Positions 60,846 to 64,000 of a DNA stretch of 64,000 nt are shown piece by piece. This DNA comes from JAIXUI01 sp943373175. GTDB lineage: Bacteria; Bacteroidota; Bacteroidia; UBA7662; JAIXUI01. The stretch is from contig CALSBM010000006.1 of the NCBI GenBank assembly GCA_943373175.1, forward strand, positions 1-64,000. Reading direction: 5' to 3'. Both the position numbers and the translations under genes were made by a program. Numbering within the stretch: the first letter of the stretch is position 1; each line of letters starts with the position of its first letter. The notes below the pieces were generated by a model, which was not told the DNA's origin, did no database searches, and saw only the letters and a list, made by a program, of their open reading frames with translations.

Positions 60846-63053
60846 TTATCCAAGAAGGTTTCCAAGACTATCTTCATGAAGCGACCGAAAGTCTTCTATA
60901 CTGCCATAGTTTCTTCCGGCAATCTCAATAGTGCCGTTAGTAACCGTTCCGAGCTTTAAGGCAGGAACTTGGCTCCGTTGAATTTCCTTTATGAACGATT
61001 CTTCCTGCTCTGGTGCTACAGTAACTGCCACCCGACTCTGAGCTTCACCAAAAAGAAAAGCATCCGGACGGAAACCAGCAGGAATGGTGATGTTGAAGCC
61101 CCGGCCTCGAATGAGCGATGACTCAAGGAGGCAATTCCACAAGCCCCCGTCGGAAAGATCATGAGCAGATTCTATGTGCTGGTCGCGAATGAGTTGCTTT
61201 ACTAACACCTGAACTTTTAGCTCCATGTCGAGATTAAACTCAGGACAAGGAGAATATTTAATGCCATGAAAGCCATAGAGGTATTGGGAGCTACCCATAT
61301 CGTCGCTTTGTGGGCCTAGCAAGTAAATCAAATCACCAGGCTGCTGAAAATCCAACGTCATAGTTCTGTTGATGTCTTCAACTAACCCAAGCATTCCAAT
61401 AACAGGAGAGGGTAAAACAGGTCCTTCGAACGAGCTTTGATTATAAAAGCTAACGTTTCCTCCAGTTACCGGAGTATCCAGTGCCCTGCAAGCGTCTCCC
61501 ATGCCTTGAATTGCTTCAACAAACTGCCAGTAAACTTCCTGGTTGTAAGGGTTGCCGAAGTTAAGACAGTTCGTTACGGCGAGAGGAGTTCCGCCTGAGC
61601 AAACAATATTGCGGGCTGCCTCAGCAACGGCGATGGCCGTTCCTTGCCGAGGATTTGAAAAAACATATCGGCTGTTGCAGTCCACCGTTAGGGCAAGTGC
61701 TTGACCAGATTCCTTAACGTAAACTAACGCTGCATCGGAAGGCGACTGCCCGCTCATATTAACTGTACCAACCGTGCTGTCGTATTGTTGGTGAATCCAG
61801 CGTTTGGAGGCTAAGTTGGGATGGCCGGCGAGGTAGCACATCACAGGCAAAAGATCTTCCGGCTGACGCACTTGGTCATCGGTATAAGCGGCAATATGTT
61901 GCAAATACTTCGGCTCTTGGTATTCGCGATTATAAACAGGAGCTCCGCCACCAAGCACTAAACTATCGGCGGGCACTTCTGCTTCTAACTCCCCATTCAT
62001 GAAAAAGCGGAGATTCGGACCCTCCGTTACTTCACCTATTTGTACGCAGTTAAGATCCCATTTAGCAAAAACATCCAATACCTTTTGTTCTTCGCCCTTT
62101 TTCGCTACAATGAGCATTCGCTCTTGCGATTCTGAAAGCAGGATTTCCCATGCTTTCATTTGCGCCTGGCGAGTTGGAACTCGGTCGAGAAAAATGTTCA
62201 TACCTGCTTCTCCCTTGGCCGACATTTCGGAAGTAGAGCAGATAATTCCAGCGGCACCCATGTCTTGCATTCCGATTACTGCACCTGTTTGAATCACTTC
62301 GAGTGTAGCCTCTAACAACAGTTTTTCCTGAAATGGATCGCCAACCTGAACTGCCGGTAAGTCTTTGGCGGAATCTTCTGTTAAATCTCCAGAAGCGAAG
62401 GTTGCACCGTGTATGCCGTCTTTGCCGGTATGGGAGCCGACGATAAACACCGGGTTGCCTGTTCCATGAGCTATAGCAGAAACGGTTTTTCCATGCTCTA
62501 CTATGCCCACACTCATGGCGTTGACTAATGGATTAACGGTAAAAGAATCGTCGAAAAACACTTCTCCCCCAACGGTAGGAACCCCAAAGGCGTTGCCATA
62601 GTCGCCGATGCCTTTTACTACACCACGAATGATCCAACGGGTACGTTCTTCTTCCAGCTTTCCAAAGCGTAAAGAATTGAGCTGTGCAATTGGCCTTGCG
62701 CCCATGGTGAAGATGTCGCGGTTGATGCCTCCTACTCCGGTTGCAGCACCCTGGTAAGGCTCTATCGCCGATGGGTGATTGTGGCTTTCTATTTTGAAAG
62801 CACATCCTAACCCGTTGCCAATATCCACCAATCCGGCGTTTTCTTCTCCTGCTTTGGCAAGCATACGGTCACCATCTTTAGGCAAAGTTTTCAGCCAGCG
62901 AATGGAGTTTTTATAGGAGCAGTGTTCGCTCCACATCACAGAATAAATGCTGAGTTCGGTGAAGTTGGGCGTTCTGCTTAGATAGGCACAGATAGCGTCA
63001 AATTCTTCAGGCAGCAATCCAAGCTGGCGTGCGGTTTCCAGGGGTGCAGTCAT
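60846..63053 (-). CDS. purL: Phosphoribosylformylglycinamidine synthase subunit PurL
   Basis: Small-type PurL of 735 residues. It converts FGAR to FGAM in purine synthesis, normally with PurS and the glutaminase PurQ, neither of which is in the window. Motifs are MWSEHCSYKNS near the start, FKIESHNHPSAIEPYQGA, GVGGINRDIFTMGARP and later TCSTSEMSAKGEAGM-like sequence (ICSTSEMSAKGEAGM), and the late HDLSDGGL. No glutaminase domain is fused, which sets it apart from the long gamma-proteobacterial form. A TACTTTTG -7 element ends 7 bases upstream of its start. Confidence 0.95.
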   Translation of the reverse strand: MTAPLETARQLGLLPEEFDAICAYLSRTPNFTELSIYSVMWSEHCSYKNSIRWLKTLPKDGDRMLAKAGEENAGLVDIGNGLGCAFKIESHNHPSAIEPYQGAATGVGGINRDIFTMGARPIAQLNSLRFGKLEEERTRWIIRGVVKGIGDYGNAFGVPTVGGEVFFDDSFTVNPLVNAMSVGIVEHGKTVSAIAHGTGNPVFIVGSHTGKDGIHGATFASGDLTEDSAKDLPAVQVGDPFQEKLLLEATLEVIQTGAVIGMQDMGAAGIICSTSEMSAKGEAGMNIFLDRVPTRQAQMKAWEILLSESQERMLIVAKKGEEQKVLDVFAKWDLNCVQIGEVTEGPNLRFFMNGELEAEVPADSLVLGGGAPVYNREYQEPKYLQHIAAYTDDQVRQPEDLLPVMCYLAGHPNLASKRWIHQQYDSTVGTVNMSGQSPSDAALVYVKESGQALALTVDCNSRYVFSNPRQGTAIAVAEAARNIVCSGGTPLAVTNCLNFGNPYNQEVYWQFVEAIQGMGDACRALDTPVTGGNVSFYNQSSFEGPVLPSPVIGMLGLVEDINRTMTLDFQQPGDLIYLLGPQSDDMGSSQYLYGFHGIKYSPCPEFNLDMELKVQVLVKQLIRDQHIESAHDLSDGGLWNCLLESSLIRGRGFNITIPAGFRPDAFLFGEAQSRVAVTVAPEQEESFIKEIQRSQVPALKLGTVTNGTIEIAGRNYGSIEDFRSLHEDSLGNLLG

Positions 63054-63060
63054 GGCGGTG

Positions 63061-63068
63061 CAAAAGTA
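63061..63068 (-). promoter_or_regulatory. -7 element TACTTTTG before purL
   Basis: Minus-strand TACTTTTG is an exact consensus match, 7 bases before the purL ATG at 63053. A leaderless or very short leader is expected, so no purine riboswitch fits. Confidence 0.5.
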
Positions 63069-63188
63069 CCCTTTTGAATCCGAAGTGCAGGGACGACTTT
63101 AAGGATTTAAAGCAAAAGCAACATAATCATGTTACACGCCATTAAACTTGTGCTACAGTTGGTGGTCATACCGCCAAACAAAACAAAA

Positions 63189-63578
63189 ATGAAAAATCTT
63201 GTAATGCTGCTTTTCATGTTGGGCGTATCATTGAGTGGTTTTGCCCAACGCGGTGATGGAAGAAAAATGAAAGCAAGTCCTGAGAAGCGTACAGAAATGC
63301 GATTGAAACAGTTGGAAAAGAAGCTTGGGCTTACAGCCGATCAGCGTTCCAAACTTCAGCCTTCATTGTTAGCGTTAGAAAAAGAACGTGAATCACTAAC
63401 CTCGGATGCCGAAAACGTGAGAGCCCGTAAAATTGAGCTTATGAAGAAAGCCGATCAGACCATCCTTGAGGTACTTACTGCGGAGCAAAAAGTAACTTAC
63501 GAGAAGTTGAAAGCGGAAAGAAAAGCGAAAATGCGTGAACGCATGGAAGACAGGATGCTCGAAAACGAAGGAATGTAA
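63189..63578 (+). CDS. Small Spy/CpxP-like exported protein
   Basis: Exported helical protein of 129 residues. I start at 63189 (MKNLVMLLFMLGVSLSGFAQ, signal peptide); the open frame begins twenty codons earlier but lacks a signal there. The mature part is highly charged and helical (EKRTEMRLKQLEKKLGLTADQRSKL, given in parts: RLKQLEKKLGLTADQRSKL, then VLTAEQKVTYEKLKAERKAK). The L-T-x-D-Q / L-T-A-E-Q pairs are the two LTxxQ motifs of Spy/CpxP-like periplasmic chaperones. A strong terminator follows. Confidence 0.8.
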   Translation: MKNLVMLLFMLGVSLSGFAQRGDGRKMKASPEKRTEMRLKQLEKKLGLTADQRSKLQPSLLALEKERESLTSDAENVRARKIELMKKADQTILEVLTAEQKVTYEKLKAERKAKMRERMEDRMLENEGM

Positions 63579-63596
63579 TCGTTGTTATTATAGTTG

Positions 63597-63632
63597 AAAA
63601 GGGAGATAGTTTTAGGCTATCTCCCTTTTTTT
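63597..63632 (+). terminator. Intrinsic terminator after Spy-like gene
   Basis: AAAAGGGAGATAG (63597-63609), a 7-base loop, then the exact complement 63617-63629 running into a T tract to 63632. It ends the Spy-like gene. Confidence 0.92.
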
Positions 63633-64000
63633 ATGCTTGTCAATTGGATTCTTTTATGATGTGTTTGTTGGAGAAAGCCTTGTTGTCTTGCCTATAAAGG
63701 CAAAAACTATAAGGTGTGCTCATGTTCACTTTTCAATTTCTCACTTTGACACTCCTTTTACGGAAATTGTTGGTGAGACAGACTATGACGAACAAAAGGG
63801 GTAAAGGAATAGGTGGTGTGAAGCGAACAGATTCTCTCAGGTTAGGCTATACCCTCATGGAAGCCGATGCATCCTAAACAGTACAACTTATCCTCGAAAA
63901 TCGGCGGGAAATAGAAAGGGTGGATTGAGGAAGATTTGAGCAGCATTGCGGAGGTTTCTTGTCCTTTTTAATGGAAGATGGGTTGTTCATTTAATGGCGC
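63633..64000. other. Right-end non-coding stretch
   Basis: About 370 bases at the right end hold no open frame, repeat or promoter that I can support. They may be the 5' or 3' region of a gene beyond the window. Confidence 0.4.

Noticed and set aside
1..64000. CRISPR array, IS element, tRNA or rRNA gene
   Set aside because: Scanning the gaps by eye found no regularly spaced repeats, transposase frames, cloverleaf-like segments or rRNA signatures. A short tRNA could be missed without a search tool.

Overview
The window reads as a chromosomal segment of a member of the Bacteroidota. Four things point there: several TAnnTTTG-type -7 promoter elements close to start codons, genes typical of that phylum (GldH beside the PSP1 protein RicT, UPF0164/PorV-like, Wzi-family, fused branched-chain 2-oxoacid dehydrogenase E1), secreted proteins ending in type IX secretion (T9SS) sorting domains, and the small form of PurL. 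Coding density is high. I see no rRNA, tRNA, CRISPR array, insertion sequence or recognisable prophage.

Layout. 0-14 kb: a PDZ-alpha/beta hydrolase, a beta-propeller lipoprotein, the RicT-GldH pair, a DUF4256 protein, a polyprenyl diphosphate synthase, an M23 peptidase with an altered zinc site, an orphan PAS histidine kinase, small envelope proteins, a VOC protein and SelO. 14.2-14.55 kb: a non-coding stretch with strongly structured, apparently repeated DNA. 14.5-18 kb: two T9SS cargo proteins. 18-32 kb: housekeeping genes, namely a FKBP-pdxJ-gcvP operon, menA, an HTH regulator, gyrB-lolD-recQ, uvrC, and TraR/DksA-lspA. 32.5-37.3 kb: metK, the fused BCKDH E1, an Rrf2 regulator and trmB.

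37.5-42.7 kb is the most interesting region. It is a visibly AT-rich minus-strand operon that encodes a DnaQ-like exonuclease, a DUF262 protein with a C-terminal DUF1524/HNH nuclease, a second DUF262 protein without an obvious nuclease, and a WYL-domain regulator. The genes overlap or nearly touch. The content (GmrSD-type NTP-sensor/nuclease parts, an exonuclease, a WYL regulator) and the foreign base composition suggest an anti-phage or anti-plasmid module. I do not recognise this exact four-gene combination as a named system.

43-64 kb: an EEP-family hydrolase, a TPR protein, a T9SS esterase, a LOG-M23-peroxiredoxin-NUDIX operon, a PorV-like/NHL-lipoprotein/TerC cluster, and a surface-polysaccharide region (GT2, methyltransferase, flippase, Wzi-family protein, mannose-1-phosphate guanylyltransferase, FlaA1/CapD-type dehydratase). 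It ends with a DciA-like protein, PurL and a small Spy-like secreted protein. Functions are assigned by reading translated sequence and remembered family motifs; no database search was run.
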